64,000 nt of DNA from Salinigranum rubrum. Its GTDB lineage: Archaea > Halobacteriota > Halobacteria > Halobacteriales > Haloferacaceae. The notes below the pieces were generated by a model. The model was not told where the DNA came from. It made no database searches and saw only the letters and a program-made list of their open reading frames with translations. The stretch spans positions 2,356,001 through 2,420,000 of the forward strand of contig NZ_CP026309.1 of assembly GCF_002906575.1 (NCBI RefSeq). The letters are read 5' to 3'. Positions within the stretch are counted from its first letter, which is position 1. Each line of letters starts with the position of its first letter. This document shows, piece by piece, positions 37,254-47,782 of this stretch. Position numbers and translations under genes: made by a program.

Positions 37254-38694
37254 GCGTCCTCGACCGCCTGTCGGGGCTGTTCAAGAGCAAGGAGGAGTTC
37301 GACCTGACCAGCGGCGGTATCGGCAAGCCCCTCTTTTACCTGGCGCTCCCCATCGTCATCACGAACCTCCTCCAGACCGCGTACAACCTCGCCGACACCT
37401 TCTGGCTCGGCCAGTACTCGACGGAGGCGCTGGCGGCCATCTCGTTCGGCTTCCCCCTCGTCTTCTTGCTCATCTCCTTCGGCTTCGGTATCTCCATCGC
37501 CGGGAGCGTCCTCGTCGCGCAGTACGTCGGCGCCGGCGAGGAGGCCGAAGCCGAGTACGCCGCCTCACAGACGATGACGTTCGCCGTCCTCGCGTCCGTT
37601 GTCCTCGGCGCGGGCGGCTACTTCTTCGTCGAGGACGTCCTTCGACTGCTGGGCGCCTCCCCGAGGTGCTCCCGGGCGCGACGGCGTACATGCAGGTCAT
37701 CTCGCTCGGTATCGTCTTCCTCTTCGGCTTCCTCGTGTTCATCTCGCTGATGCGCGGCTACGGCGACACCATCACCCCGATGCTCGTCATGTTCGGCTCC
37801 GTCGGCATCAACGTCGTCCTCGACCCGTTCCTCATCTTCGGCTGGTGGGTGTTCCCCGAACTCGGCGTCGCCGGCGCGGCGTACGCGACGGTGTTCTCCC
37901 GCTCGCTGGCGCTGTTCGTCGGCCTCGCAATCATGCTCAAGGGGACCCGCGGCGTACGCATCCGCCCGCGGGAGATGTTCCCCGACCTCGACTACTTCCG
38001 GCGCATCGCCGCGCTGGGCGGGCCCGCCTCGGTGGAGGTCACCGGGAGAGCCCTCTCCGTGAACTTCCTCCTCGTGGTCGTCGGCCTCTTCTCGACGACT
38101 GTCGTCGCCGCGTTCGGCATCGGCACCCGCGTGTTCTCGGTCATCTTCCTCCCCGCCATCGCGGTCGCACAGGCGGTCGAGACGATGTCGGGCCAGAACA
38201 TCGGCGCCGGGAAACCCGACCGTGCCGAGGCGACCGCGGACTTCGCCGCGAAGACGATGTTCGTCATCCTCTCGGCGATGGGCGTCGTCGTCTTCTTCTT
38301 CACCGAACCCATCGTCGCCGTCTTCACGACCGACCCCGAGGTCGTCAGGGAGGGTGCGAACTTCCTCCGCACCGTGGCCCCGACGTTCGGTCTCCTCGGT
38401 GTCCTGCGGGCGTACAGCGGGAGCTTCCGCGGGGCCGGCAAGACGATGATATCGGCCGCCGTCGCCATCTTCGCGCTCGGTGTCGTGCGCTTGCCCGTCG
38501 CGTGGTTCGGCGCCCAGGAGTTCGGACCGAGCGGCATTTGGTGGTCGTTCGTCGTCTCGAACATCGTCGGCGCCGCCGTCGCGGTCATCTGGTACAAGCA
38601 GGGGACGTGGCGCGACGCCGACCTGACGCACAGGGACGTCGTCGACGACATCGAAGACGGGGACGTCGTCGACCCCGCGAGCACGGACGACTGA
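37250..38694 (+). CDS. MATE family efflux transporter, apparent frameshift
   Basis: This is a multidrug/toxin extrusion transporter with about 12 transmembrane helices. The first ~138 residues (LFYLALPIVITNLLQTAYNLADTFWLG onward) are in one frame. The rest (VLPGATAYMQVISLGIVFLFG onward) continues in the next, with no loss of family sequence at the join LLGASP|EVLPGA. The C run at 37659-37662 has four bases where five are needed, and the 1445-base interval is one short of 482 codons. It is translationally coupled to the TetR gene. MATE proteins use Na+ or H+ to export cationic compounds; Na+ is likely in a halophile. Confidence 0.88.
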
Positions 38695-39029
38695 GACCGA
38701 GGCGGACGCGCTGGCTCGGGCGACGAACGGTGCGTTCACGCGCTTCTGACCGTTTGCGATTCGCGACCAGAGAGACGCGAGAGGCTGTGGATGGACGTGC
38801 CGTGAGTGTCCGCTCGGTGGTCGGGAAGTGGACCGGTGACGGCGCGGAACACGGGCGCGGTGACCCCACACCACCGGAGCAACGTCGTTTCACCGAGCCG
38901 TCACTCGTTTTACTGACAGACCTCGCGCGCGGCTCGTCTGGCGAGCCCGCTGGTCTCGTCGGCTCCCGTTCGTTTCACTCACGGGAACGGACGCGGAGCC
39001 GCGACGCCACGTGCGACCGCTCCGTTGAG

Positions 39030-39051
39030 GCGGTCGGCGCGTGAGAGCGAG
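39030..39051 (+). repeat. 22-bp dispersed repeat, copy 2
   Basis: It is identical over 22 bases to positions 8867-8888, both copies being intergenic and in the same orientation. Flanking bases diverge after the shared core. Confidence 0.6.
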
Positions 39052-39163
39052 TGAAACGAGCGAACGCGCGAGGGGCCGCTCGCGCCTCCGGGCGCGAGCA
39101 CCCGGGTGGGGAGGCGAGAGGCAGCGGTCCACCGCGCCCGTGCGTCGCGCGGTGTTCACGCTC

Positions 39164-39259
39164 GGACCATCGGTCACGACGAACCCCGGACCATCGGTCA
39201 CGACGACCATCGGACCATCAGTCACGACGACCCTCGGACCATCAGTCACGACGACCCTC
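39164..39259 (+). repeat. Four 24-bp tandem repeats
   Basis: Four head-to-tail units of 24 bases begin GGACCATCGGTCACGACGA or GGACCATCAGTCACGACGA and end ACCCC, CCATC or CCCTC; a fifth partial unit GGACC follows. The last two units are identical. Because the unit is a multiple of three, all frames stay open through it, but no start or family supports translation. Each unit contains the partly palindromic GGACCATCGGTC. Confidence 0.8.
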
Positions 39260-39407
39260 GGACCGCCGTCGACTTCGACGACACCGCCCCGTACTCGGTG
39301 ATACGTGTCTCACCCCCGCTGAACGACGTCTCCAGCGATCACGACGACGTCTTCCGGACGCACCACCCACCCGACGGTTTTTGTCCGATGCCGACCCACC
39401 ACCCGCC

Positions 39408-40631
39408 ATGCTGGCTATCAAGGACAGCGTCCACGACCACATCGAGGTCGGGGGCGTTGCCGAGGCGCTCATCGACACGCCGGCCGTCCAGCGACTCCGC
39501 CGCGTCACCCAACTGGGTACCGTGAAGTACGTCTACCCCTCCGCAAACCACACCCGGTTCGAGCACTCGCTCGGCGTCTACCACCTCGCCACGCGCGCGC
39601 TCGACAACCTCGGCGTCGAGGGCGTCACGGCCGAGCGAATCCGCGCGGCAGCGCTCTTACACGACGTCGGCCACGGCCCCTTCAGCCACAACGTCGAGAG
39701 CGTCGTTTACCGTCACACCGGCAAGTACCACGACGACGTCGAAGACCTGGTCACCACCGGAGCGGTGGGACGCGTCCTCGTCGACCACGACATCGACCCG
39801 AAGGAGGTGGCCGGACTCGTCCGTGGCGAGGGTCGGTACGGCCAACTCGTCTCGGGCGAACTCGACGTCGACCGCATGGACTACCTCGTGCGGGACGCCC
39901 ACCACACCGGCGTTCCGTACGGCACCATCGACCACGAGCGACTCGTCCGCGAACTGGCGTTCGTCGACGGCGAACTCGTGCTGCGGGAGGGAAACGTCCA
40001 GACGGCGGAGTCGCTCCTCCTGGCACGGGCGCTGATGAACCCCACCGTCTACGCACACCCCGTCGCGCGCATCTCGAAGGCGATGCTCCGGCGGGCCGCA
40101 GAACGGCTGCTGGAGACGCCCGACATCTCCGCCGACGACCTCCGGCGGATGGACGACTACGACTTCGTCTCGGCGCTCCGGATGACGCCCGAGACGAGCA
40201 CGTACGCCGAGCGACTCGACACCCGACGGCTGTTCAAGCGCGCGGTGTGGGCCGAACACGGCGACGTTCCCCCCTCCCTCCTGGCCGCCTCGCACGCGGA
40301 ACTGCAGGCGTTCGAGCGCGAGATTGCCGACCGCGCTGACCTCCCGGCGGAGAACGTCGTGGTCGACGTCCCCTCCCCGCCGTCGATGACGGAGTCGACG
40401 TCGCGCGTGGTCGTCAACGGCGACATTCGGGAGTTGGGGAAGGCCTCGCCGCTGGTGTCGGCGCTCCGCACGGCGCAGGAACAGCAGTGGCGGCTGGGCG
40501 TCTACTGTCCCCGCTCGGAGACCGACGGGGTCGGCCGCGCGGCCGTCGACGTCCTCGGCCTCGACATCGAGGGGGCGCTCGTGAGCGACGTGCGCGCGGG
40601 GCTGAACGCCACACTCGACGAGTTCCAGTGA
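39408..40631 (+). CDS. HD-domain phosphohydrolase, 407 aa
   Basis: The N-terminal HD domain resembles deoxynucleotide triphosphohydrolase/SAMHD-type proteins: HTRFEHSLGVYHLATRAL supplies the first His, ALLHDVGHGPFSHNVE the HD pair, and LDVDRMDYLVRDAHHTG the final Asp. A helical C-terminal part follows (residues ~220-407). Members cleave dNTPs or nucleotide signals using a metal pair; the exact substrate is unknown. The start is at the first Met after a low-complexity upstream stretch, with a T-rich promoter about 28 bases before it. Confidence 0.85.
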   Translation: MLAIKDSVHDHIEVGGVAEALIDTPAVQRLRRVTQLGTVKYVYPSANHTRFEHSLGVYHLATRALDNLGVEGVTAERIRAAALLHDVGHGPFSHNVESVVYRHTGKYHDDVEDLVTTGAVGRVLVDHDIDPKEVAGLVRGEGRYGQLVSGELDVDRMDYLVRDAHHTGVPYGTIDHERLVRELAFVDGELVLREGNVQTAESLLLARALMNPTVYAHPVARISKAMLRRAAERLLETPDISADDLRRMDDYDFVSALRMTPETSTYAERLDTRRLFKRAVWAEHGDVPPSLLAASHAELQAFEREIADRADLPAENVVVDVPSPPSMTESTSRVVVNGDIRELGKASPLVSALRTAQEQQWRLGVYCPRSETDGVGRAAVDVLGLDIEGALVSDVRAGLNATLDEFQ

Positions 40632-40679
40632 GCGTCGCCCGCACCAACGCTTATGCGCCGCCGGGCAGTAACAGGTCGA

Positions 40680-42160
40680 GTGGACCGCGATAGCTCTCCG
40701 GTCGCGGCGACCTTCTCCTGTGACCTCCTCGACTCCGTCTCCGACCTGTTCGTCGTCTTCGACGCGGCCGGTGAGTTCACGCAGTGGAACCGGGCGGTGA
40801 CCGAGGCGACCGGTCACACGGACGAGGCGCTGTCGTCGCTATCGACCGACGACCTGTTCGTCGACGCCGCATCCGTCCGCCAGCGAATCGCCGACGCCGA
40901 CGCGGGCGAAGGGCCGTTCGACGTGACGGTCCTCACCGCCGACGGCGACCGACTCGACTACGAGTTCGCCGTCACGACCCACGGTGACGCCGACGGTTCG
41001 GACGACTCGGACGACTCGGACGACGAGCGCGACGGATACGTCGTCTGCGTCGGCCGCGAGGCCGCCGGCCGCTCCGGCCGGGGGCGCGACTGGTACCGAA
41101 CCGTCCTCGAAGCGCTTCCGGACGCCGTCTACGCCATCGAGACCGACGGGACCATCGCGTACGCCAACGAGGCGTACGTGACGATGAAGGGCGTTCCCCG
41201 AGACGACCTGCTCGGCACCGACGTGGACGACTGGATCGCCGACGAGACGGTCGACCGGGCCGACGAACTGCGCCGGGAACTCGACGCCGGCACCCGCGAC
41301 GTCGGAGCCATCGAGTACGAGTTCGTGACCGGCGAGGGGGCGCGGTTCCCGGCCGAGATTCGGTTCACACGGGTCGGCGACGACCGGTTCGGGTTCTCGC
41401 GGGTCGGGATAATCCGCGACGTCACCGAGCGGGCAGAGCGCGAGCGACGGCTCCAGCGACAGAACGACCGCCTCGAGGAGTTCGCGGCCATCGTCAGCCA
41501 CGACCTGCGCAACCCGCTGAACGTCGCGCAGGGCCGGCTCGAACTGGCGCGACAAGAACACGACAGCGAGCACCTCGCGAGCGTCGAGCGCGCACACGAC
41601 CGGATGTGGTCGCTGATAGACGACCTGCTCACGCTGGCGCGACAGGGCGAGGGCACCCTCGACCTGACGACGGTGGCGCTCCCGGCGCTCGCCGAGCGCT
41701 GCTGGCACTCGATCGAGCAGTCGGGCGCGAGGCTCGTCGTCGAGACGGAGGCGACCCTCCACGCGGACGAGAGCCGACTCCAGCGGCTCCTCGAAAACCT
41801 GTTTCGGAACTGCGTGGAACACGGTCCCACGGAGAACCGTCCACAGGCCGGCGATTCGGTCGAACACGTCTCCCCCGACGGTCGACCGACGGACGACGCC
41901 GACGCGAACGGCGAGAGCGGGGTGACGGTGACCGTCGGCGACCTGCCGGACGGCTTCTTCGTCGCGGACGACGGCCCGGGCGTTCCCCCGAAGAGCGCGA
42001 CCAGGTGTTCGAGGCCGGCTACTCGACGAACCCCGATGGGACCGGCTTCGGGCTGAGCATCGTCCGGGAGATCGCGGAGGCGCACGGGTGGGACGTCCGA
42101 CTCACCGAGGCAGACGGCGGCGGGGCACGGTTCGAGTTCCGCGGCGTCGCGACGGTGTGA
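40680..42160 (+). CDS. PAS-domain sensor histidine kinase, apparent frameshift
   Basis: The domain order is two PAS domains (about residues 12-115 and 135-255) and a dimerisation/His-phosphoacceptor helix with [21 protein letters not shown] HATPase follows, with N-box [15 protein letters not shown]1 box DDGPGVP and G2 box [18 protein letters not shown]. The frame changes within the G1 region at CCCCC (around 41983-41992), where one extra C joins GVPP to [11 protein letters not shown]; the 1481 bases are one short of 494 codons. A GTG start is used because CGCTTATGC lies about 27 bases upstream. No transmembrane helix is seen, so it senses a cytoplasmic signal. No response regulator lies next to it. 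Confidence 0.88.
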
Positions 42161-42229
42161 GCGGCGACCCCGGTACTCGTGTTCGACGAACCTACAGCTT
42201 CAAGGACGTGCCAGCCCCAGGGCGAACCG

Positions 42230-43243
42230 ATGCACGTAGAGGGGACCATCCTCGTCGGCCGCGACTTCGAACCCGTCGAGGGACGGGTCGTCGTCGAGGA
42301 CGGACGGATCGAAGCCGTCGAAAGGCGGGAGACCGACTCAACGGACCTCGTCTGCCCGGCGTTCGTCAACGCTCACACGCACATCGGCGACTCCATCGCC
42401 AAGGAGGCCGGCGCGGGACTGTCGCTCGACGACCTCGTCGCGCCGCCGGACGGCCTCAAACACCGGCTCCTCCGCGCGGCCTCCGCCGAGGAGAAGGCCG
42501 CCGCGATGCGCCGCTCGCTCCGGTTCATGGAGGCGACCGGCACCGCCGCCTGCGTCGAGTTCCGCGAGGGGGGCGTCCCCGGCGTCGAGGCGTTCGAACG
42601 GGCGAGAGAGGGCCTCGACATCGACGCGGTTCTCCTCGGTCGGGAGACACAAGAGGCGATGCAGGCGAGCGACGGCTTCGGGGCGAGCGGCGCGCGCGAC
42701 GGCGACTTCGCCGCGGTTCGGGAGGCCACCCGGGAGGCAGCGAAACTGTTCGGCATCCACGCCGGCGAGCGCGACGCCGACGACGTGGACGCCGCCATCG
42801 ACCTCGACCCCGACTTCCTGGTGCACATGGTCCACGCGACCACCGCGCATCTCGACCGCGTCAGGGAAAGGGAGATTCCCATCGCCGTCTGCCCCCGCTC
42901 GAACCTCGTCACGAACGTCGGCGCGCCGCCGATTCGACGCCTCGCCGAGGCGACGACCGTCGCGCTCGGGACGGACAACGTCATGTTGAACTCCCCGTCG
43001 ATGTTCCGCGAGATGGAGTTCGCCGCGAAGCTCTCGGACGTCTCGGCCGAGGAAGTCCTTCGAATGGCGACGGTCAACGGCGCCGACCTCGCGGGACTGG
43101 ACTACGGCGTCGTCAGGGAGGGCAAGCCGGCGAAACTGCTCGTCCTCGACGGCGACTCCGACAACCTCGCCGGCGCGCACGACCCCGTCCGGGCGGTGGT
43201 TCGGCGGGCCGGGCAGGCGGACGTGAAGCGCGTGATCCGCTGA
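42230..43243 (+). CDS. Amidohydrolase (metal-dependent deaminase-like), 337 aa
   Basis: This is a TIM-barrel amidohydrolase. The metal-binding HxH is in VNAHTHIGDS, with later ligands in FGIHAGE and HMVHATTAHLD, and the catalytic Asp in LGTDNVMLN. The short N- and C-terminal strands form the usual beta-sandwich. The sequence is nearest to the TRZ/ATZ and cytosine-deaminase-like group, so it may deaminate or hydrolyse a purine or pyrimidine derivative; the substrate is not known. It sits alone, convergent with birA. Confidence 0.85.
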   Translation: MHVEGTILVGRDFEPVEGRVVVEDGRIEAVERRETDSTDLVCPAFVNAHTHIGDSIAKEAGAGLSLDDLVAPPDGLKHRLLRAASAEEKAAAMRRSLRFMEATGTAACVEFREGGVPGVEAFERAREGLDIDAVLLGRETQEAMQASDGFGASGARDGDFAAVREATREAAKLFGIHAGERDADDVDAAIDLDPDFLVHMVHATTAHLDRVREREIPIAVCPRSNLVTNVGAPPIRRLAEATTVALGTDNVMLNSPSMFREMEFAAKLSDVSAEEVLRMATVNGADLAGLDYGVVREGKPAKLLVLDGDSDNLAGAHDPVRAVVRRAGQADVKRVIR

Positions 43244-43266
43244 GCGGGTCGTGAACAGAGACCGTC

Positions 43267-44223
43267 TCACACCGGCCGCAGGTGCTCGCAGTCTCCGGTG
43301 TGAACCACCCGGTCCCCCTCGGACGTTCGAACCACGAGGGCGCCGGGGAACTCGACGTCGACGGCCTCGCCCTCGATAGTCTCGGTCGGCGTCTCGATCC
43401 GCACCCGACGACCGAGCGTGTCCGCGTACTCGCGCCACGCGTCCAGAATCGCGTCGGGGTCGTCGCGGAGGTCGTCGAAGACTTCCAGTAGCCGCTGGAC
43501 GAACAGCCGTCGCTCGACGTCGCCCGCCTCGTCCCGGATGCTCGTCGCACCTGCTGGGAGTTCGGAGGCGTCGATGTTGGCGTTGACGCCGATGCCGACG
43601 AGGACCCACGAGACGCGGTTCGCCTCCCCTTCCATCTCGGTGAGGATACCCGCCAGTTTGCGGCCCCCGCGGTCGGTTCCACCGTCGGGGGTGTCCGTGG
43701 AGACCACGAGGACGTCGTTCGGCCACTTGATGCTCGCATCGACGCCTGCCTCCCGTGCCGCCCGCGTCGTCGCCACGGCCGCGGCGAGCGTGTAGACGGG
43801 CGCGTGCGCCGGTGGACAGTCGGGCTGGAAGACGATGCTCAGCCAGACGCCGCCCGATGGCGCGCTCCACGCCCGGCGGAGTCGCCCCCTGCTCCCGGTC
43901 TGTTCGTCGGCGAGAATCACGATGTCGCGCTCGCCCGCCTTCGCCAGTTCACGCCCGCGGTCGTTCGTACTCCCGACGCTGTCGTGGTACTCGATTCGAT
44001 AGCCGGTGTCGAGGCCGTACTCGACGGCTCCCGCGCCGAACTCCGGCACCTCGCTGACGACGTAACCCGCGTCCGTCGACTCGACCACGAACCCCTCGTC
44101 GCGGAGCGCTTCGACCTGCTTCCAGACGGCCGCCCGCGAGACGTCGAGGCGCTCGGCGAGCGCCGGTCCGGAGACGGGACCGCTCGCCAACTCTGCCAAC
44201 AGCGCGCGCCGTGTCTCGTTCAT
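43267..44223 (-). CDS. birA: Biotin protein ligase with N-terminal winged helix
   Basis: The 318-residue protein starts with a winged-helix domain (about residues 3-60, ALAERLDVSRAAVWKQVEAL). The biotin-ligase core follows, with the ATP/biotin loop GSRGRLRRAWSAPSGGVWLS, KWPNDVLV, KLAGILTEM and a C-terminal SH3-like domain. Like bacterial BirA it may both attach biotin and repress genes. The obvious substrate is PccA, whose gene lies just upstream in the same direction. The start at MNETRRALL is the one that opens directly into the winged helix. Confidence 0.92.
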   Translation of the reverse strand: MNETRRALLAELASGPVSGPALAERLDVSRAAVWKQVEALRDEGFVVESTDAGYVVSEVPEFGAGAVEYGLDTGYRIEYHDSVGSTNDRGRELAKAGERDIVILADEQTGSRGRLRRAWSAPSGGVWLSIVFQPDCPPAHAPVYTLAAAVATTRAAREAGVDASIKWPNDVLVVSTDTPDGGTDRGGRKLAGILTEMEGEANRVSWVLVGIGVNANIDASELPAGATSIRDEAGDVERRLFVQRLLEVFDDLRDDPDAILDAWREYADTLGRRVRIETPTETIEGEAVDVEFPGALVVRTSEGDRVVHTGDCEHLRPV

Positions 44224-44261
44224 GCGAGGAGAAGACGCGAGCCGGGTATGAAGGCGACGGC

Positions 44262-44570
44262 TCACACCTCCGGGAGCGACCAGTAGCCGAGCGCGACGAG
44301 CACTACCCCGCCGACGAACAGGAACAGGGCGACCTGACCACCCCCGCGTCCGAGCGCGCCTCCGAACAGCGCGATGACGGGCAGCACGACCCCTCAGACG
44401 ACGGTTTTCACCGCCGTCGCGAGGTCGTCGACGGCCTCCTCATTCGCGTAGCGCGCATCGTCGGCATCGGGACCGCCGCCAGCGTCGGCGTCGGGACCGT
44501 CGTCAGTGCCGGCGTCGAGGCTGTCGTTGTTGACGTTGGGGTTGTCGTCGCCGGACGCGGAGGGCGTGTG
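44262..44570 (-). pseudogene. Small membrane protein gene with in-frame TGA
   Basis: Reading in one frame, an acidic segment (DDGPDADAGG..ARYANEEAVDDLATAVKTVV) runs into a TGA at 44394-44396. It then continues as GVVLPVIALFGG and LFLFVGGVVLVALGYWSLPEV, a two-helix C-terminus. A Trp codon (TGG) at the TGA would give a continuous ~100-residue small membrane protein. No start codon is found in frame at the 5' end, which abuts the pccA stop. A GTG at 44387 could make a 41-residue remnant. The gene is either broken or the base is miscalled. Confidence 0.45.
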
Positions 44571-44597
44571 GCGAGACGAGAGAGAACCGACCGGCGA

Positions 44598-46427
44598 CTA
44601 CTCGATGACGATGAGGACGTCGCCCATGTCGACCGAGTCGCCCTCGCCGACGAGCACCTGCGCGACGGTGCCGCCGGCCTCGGTGGTGACGTCGTTCTCC
44701 ATCTTCATCGCTTCGAGGACGCAGACGACGTCGCCCGCCTCGACCTCGTCGCCCGCTTCGACTTCGACCGAGAGGATGGTCCCCTGCATCTCGGCTTCGA
44801 CCCGCGCGCCGTCGGCGGCGACCGCACCGCCGTCGTCGTCCCCCGTGGCGACGTCGGGACGGCTCCGACCGCCGCCACCCCCGCCGCCGGCGGGGAGTTC
44901 GATGGCGGGCGCGCCGCGCTCTTCGAGCGACACCTGGAACCGTTTCCCGTTCACTTCGACGGTGAACTCGCGTTCGGTGACCTCCTCGTCGTCTTCCTCG
45001 GCCGACCCCTCTGCCGGCCCCCAGCGTTCGACGGCCGCCTCGATGCGCGAGCGGTCGAGTTCCTCGTCGAGGTACTTCGTCGTGTGCGTCCCCGCGCGGA
45101 ACGCCTCGTCGGAGATCATCAGTCGATGGAACGGAATGATGGTGTGGAAGCCCTCGATCTGGTACTCACGGAGCGCGCGCTCGGAGCGCGCCAGACACTC
45201 CTCGCGGTCGCTCGCGTGGACGATCAGTTTCGCCACCATCGAGTCGTAGTCCGTCACGAGGTCGTCGCCCTGCCGGATGGCGTCGTCGAGTCGGACGCCG
45301 ATGCCGCCCGGCGGGTCGTACGTCTCGAAGGAACCGCCCGTCGCCGGGGCGAACTCGTTGGCGGGGTTCTCGGCGTTGATCCGATACTCGACGGCGTGAC
45401 CGTCTATCTCGACGTCGTCCTGCGCGAAGTCGAGTTCCTCGTCGGCGGCGACCCGGAGTTGCCACTTGACGATGTCGATACCCGTGATCTCCTCGGTGAC
45501 GGTGTGTTCGACCTGGATGCGGGTGTTCACTTCGAGGAAGTAGAAGTTCGCATCGGATCCGAGAAGTTCGTCGTCTCCCCTCTGTTCTTCCTCGACGAGG
45601 AACTCGAAGGTGCCGGCGTTGTAGTAGTCGGCGGCGTCGGCGCCGCGACGGGCGGCCTCGCCGATCTTCTCCCGCAGTTCGTCGGTGAGTGCGGGGCTGG
45701 GGCCCTCCTCGATGACCTTCTGGTGTCGGCGCTGGAGCGAACAGTCCCGCTCGCCGAGGTGGCGGACGTTGCCGTGGTGGTCGGCGAGGATCTGGACCTC
45801 GATGTGCCGGGGCTTTTCCAGATAGCGCTCCAGGTAGACCGACGGATTGTCGAAGTACGCCTCACCCTCGCGCTTGGCGCTCTGTAGTTTCTCCTCCGCC
45901 TCGTCGGGGTCGCGGACGATCTTCATCCCGCGGCCGCCGCCGCCGCCTTCGGCCTTGATCGCGATGGGGTAGCCGTACTCCTCGCCGAACTCGTGGACGT
46001 CTTCGGGTGAGTCGACGGGGTCGGTCGTCCCGGGGACGATGGGGACGCCGGCCTCGTTCATCACCTTCCGGGCCTTGGTCTTCTCGCCGAGTCGCTCCAT
46101 CGCGTCGCTCGTGGGGCCGACCCACGTCACCTCGCTCTCTTCGACCTTCCGCGCGAACTCCGCGTTCTCCGCGAGGAAGCCGTAACCGGGGTGGATGGCG
46201 TCCGCGCCCGCCTTGCGCGCCGCGTCGATGACCGCCTCGTGGTCGAGGTACGAGTCCGCCGCCCGCGCCGGGCCGATGTTGTACGCCTCGTCCGCGTACC
46301 GGACGTGTCCCGCGTGTTTGTCCGCGTCGCTGTAGACGGCGACCGTCCGGACGCCCAGTTCCTCGCAGGCTCGCATCACCCGGACCGCGATCTCCCCGCG
46401 GTTCGCCACCAGTACCTTGCTGAACAT
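44598..46427 (-). CDS. pccA: Propionyl/acetyl-CoA carboxylase biotin carboxylase-BCCP subunit
   Basis: The 609-residue protein fuses a biotin carboxylase (residues ~1-450) to a biotin carrier domain at the C-terminus. The carboxylase part begins [20 protein letters not shown] and has [11 protein letters not shown] as ATP-grasp loop and [16 protein letters not shown] in the active site. The carrier domain bears EAMKMEND, where Lys575 is biotinylated. Between them is a Gly/Asp-rich linker. It carboxylates biotin with bicarbonate and ATP and works with PccB/PccX encoded at 29237-31037. birA downstream provides biotin attachment. The start at MFSKVL is preferred over an upstream Met that lacks family similarity. 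Confidence 0.93.
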   Translation of the reverse strand: MFSKVLVANRGEIAVRVMRACEELGVRTVAVYSDADKHAGHVRYADEAYNIGPARAADSYLDHEAVIDAARKAGADAIHPGYGFLAENAEFARKVEESEVTWVGPTSDAMERLGEKTKARKVMNEAGVPIVPGTTDPVDSPEDVHEFGEEYGYPIAIKAEGGGGGRGMKIVRDPDEAEEKLQSAKREGEAYFDNPSVYLERYLEKPRHIEVQILADHHGNVRHLGERDCSLQRRHQKVIEEGPSPALTDELREKIGEAARRGADAADYYNAGTFEFLVEEEQRGDDELLGSDANFYFLEVNTRIQVEHTVTEEITGIDIVKWQLRVAADEELDFAQDDVEIDGHAVEYRINAENPANEFAPATGGSFETYDPPGGIGVRLDDAIRQGDDLVTDYDSMVAKLIVHASDREECLARSERALREYQIEGFHTIIPFHRLMISDEAFRAGTHTTKYLDEELDRSRIEAAVERWGPAEGSAEEDDEEVTEREFTVEVNGKRFQVSLEERGAPAIELPAGGGGGGGRSRPDVATGDDDGGAVAADGARVEAEMQGTILSVEVEAGDEVEAGDVVCVLEAMKMENDVTTEAGGTVAQVLVGEGDSVDMGDVLIVIE

Positions 46428-46698
46428 TTGGGCCGTACTTCTCGGAAGGCCCACGTGTTTCTATCGGTTCTTCACTCGTATCACCGGACCGAGAGGAGCG
46501 CGCGTCCGGAGTGCTCACTCGGAGACGAGTGAACGACTGACAGCTCCCCCCGCTCAGTATCTGAACAGGATCGTCCGATATGGAAAATAAGCCGACGAAC
46601 GTCCAGTAGTTTTGCGTCGACCGGCTCGTGAGTGAACGATTGTGATATCTAGCCCGATTCCGAAGCGTCTTATGTGAGTGCCACACAAGCACACGGCA

Positions 46699-47733
46699 AT
46701 GAATGTGCGAGTCGGTATCCTCGGTGCAACCGGTGCGGTCGGCCAACGATTCATCCAACTGCTCGACGACCACCCGACGTTCGAACTCGCGGCGCTGACC
46801 GCGAGCGAGGAGTCGGCGGGCAAGTCCTACCGCGAGGCCGCGAAGTGGCGCGTCAACACGCCCATCCCCGACGACGTGGCGTCGATGACCGTCGGTCGAA
46901 CCCACCCCGACGACGTCGCCGACGACGTCGACCTGCTCTTCTCCTCGCTTCCCTCCTCGGTGGCTGCGGAGGTCGAACCGCTCTTCCTCGACGAGGGGTA
47001 CGTCGTCTCGTCGAACTCCTCGAACGACCGGATGGCCGAGGACGTTCCGCTGACCATCCCCGAGATCAACCCCGGCCACCTGGACCTCATCGAGATCCAG
47101 CGCGAGGAGCGCGGCTGGGACGGCGCCCTCGTGAAGAACCCCAACTGCTCGACCATCACGATGGTGCCGACGCTCGCCGCCCTCGACGAGTTCGGCCTCG
47201 AACGCGTCAACGTCACCACGCTCCAGGCGGTGTCGGGCGCGGGCTACTCCGGCGTGACCTCGATGGAGATAATCGACAACGCCCTCCCCCACATCGGCGG
47301 CGAGGAGTCGAAGATGGAAACGGAGTCCAGAAAGCTCCTGGGAGCGTTCGACGGAAGCGAGGTGACGCTCCACGGGATGGAGGTCGCCGCCTCCTGTAAC
47401 CGGATTCCGACGCTCGACGGCCACCTCGAGAGCGTCTTCGCCGACCTCGCCGATGAGCCGTCGGTCGACGAGGTCGCTCGGGCCATGCGCGAGTTCCCCG
47501 GTATCGACCTGCCGAGCGCGCCCGAGCAACTCATCCACGTCTTCGACGACCCGTCGCGTCCGCAGCCACGGCTCGACCGCGACCGCGAGAACGGAATGGC
47601 CGTCTGTGCCGGCGGTATCCAGGAGACGACCCACGGCGTGAAGTACAACTGCCTCGCGCACAACACGATTCGCGGCGCCGCGGGCGCCTCGCTCCTCAAC
47701 GGCGAACTGCTCGTCGAAGAGGGCTGGGTCTGA
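46699..47733 (+). CDS. asd: Aspartate-semialdehyde dehydrogenase
   Basis: Asd reduces aspartyl phosphate to the semialdehyde in the lysine/threonine/methionine pathway. The 344-residue protein has the NADP-binding motif [12 protein letters not shown], the catalytic Cys150 in [11 protein letters not shown] and the archaeal-type [19 protein letters not shown] segment. A TATA element (CTTATGT, 46669-46675) lies 28 bases upstream of the ATG, indicating a leaderless transcript. The 270-base upstream gap is otherwise empty. Confidence 0.95.
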   Translation: MNVRVGILGATGAVGQRFIQLLDDHPTFELAALTASEESAGKSYREAAKWRVNTPIPDDVASMTVGRTHPDDVADDVDLLFSSLPSSVAAEVEPLFLDEGYVVSSNSSNDRMAEDVPLTIPEINPGHLDLIEIQREERGWDGALVKNPNCSTITMVPTLAALDEFGLERVNVTTLQAVSGAGYSGVTSMEIIDNALPHIGGEESKMETESRKLLGAFDGSEVTLHGMEVAASCNRIPTLDGHLESVFADLADEPSVDEVARAMREFPGIDLPSAPEQLIHVFDDPSRPQPRLDRDRENGMAVCAGGIQETTHGVKYNCLAHNTIRGAAGASLLNGELLVEEGWV

Positions 47734-47782
47734 GTCGAGAGAACGCTTTTCTCGGTGCCGTCCCGAGCCTCGGACGAGAGTG

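Larger units (their letters stand above)
38695..39407. other. 713-bp intergenic region without a gene
   Basis: No open frame here looks like a protein. The stretch holds the second copy of a 22-bp dispersed repeat (39030-39051) and a four-unit 24-bp tandem repeat (39164-39259). Near its 3' end is the T-rich promoter of the HD gene (GGTTTTTGTCC, near 39376-39386). Alternating GTTCG and CGAAC motifs around 38960-39070 could fold into hairpins. Confidence 0.6.

Noticed and set aside
39164-39259. Possible CRISPR array
   Set aside because: The 24-bp units are directly adjacent with no unique spacers, and no cas genes are in the window.
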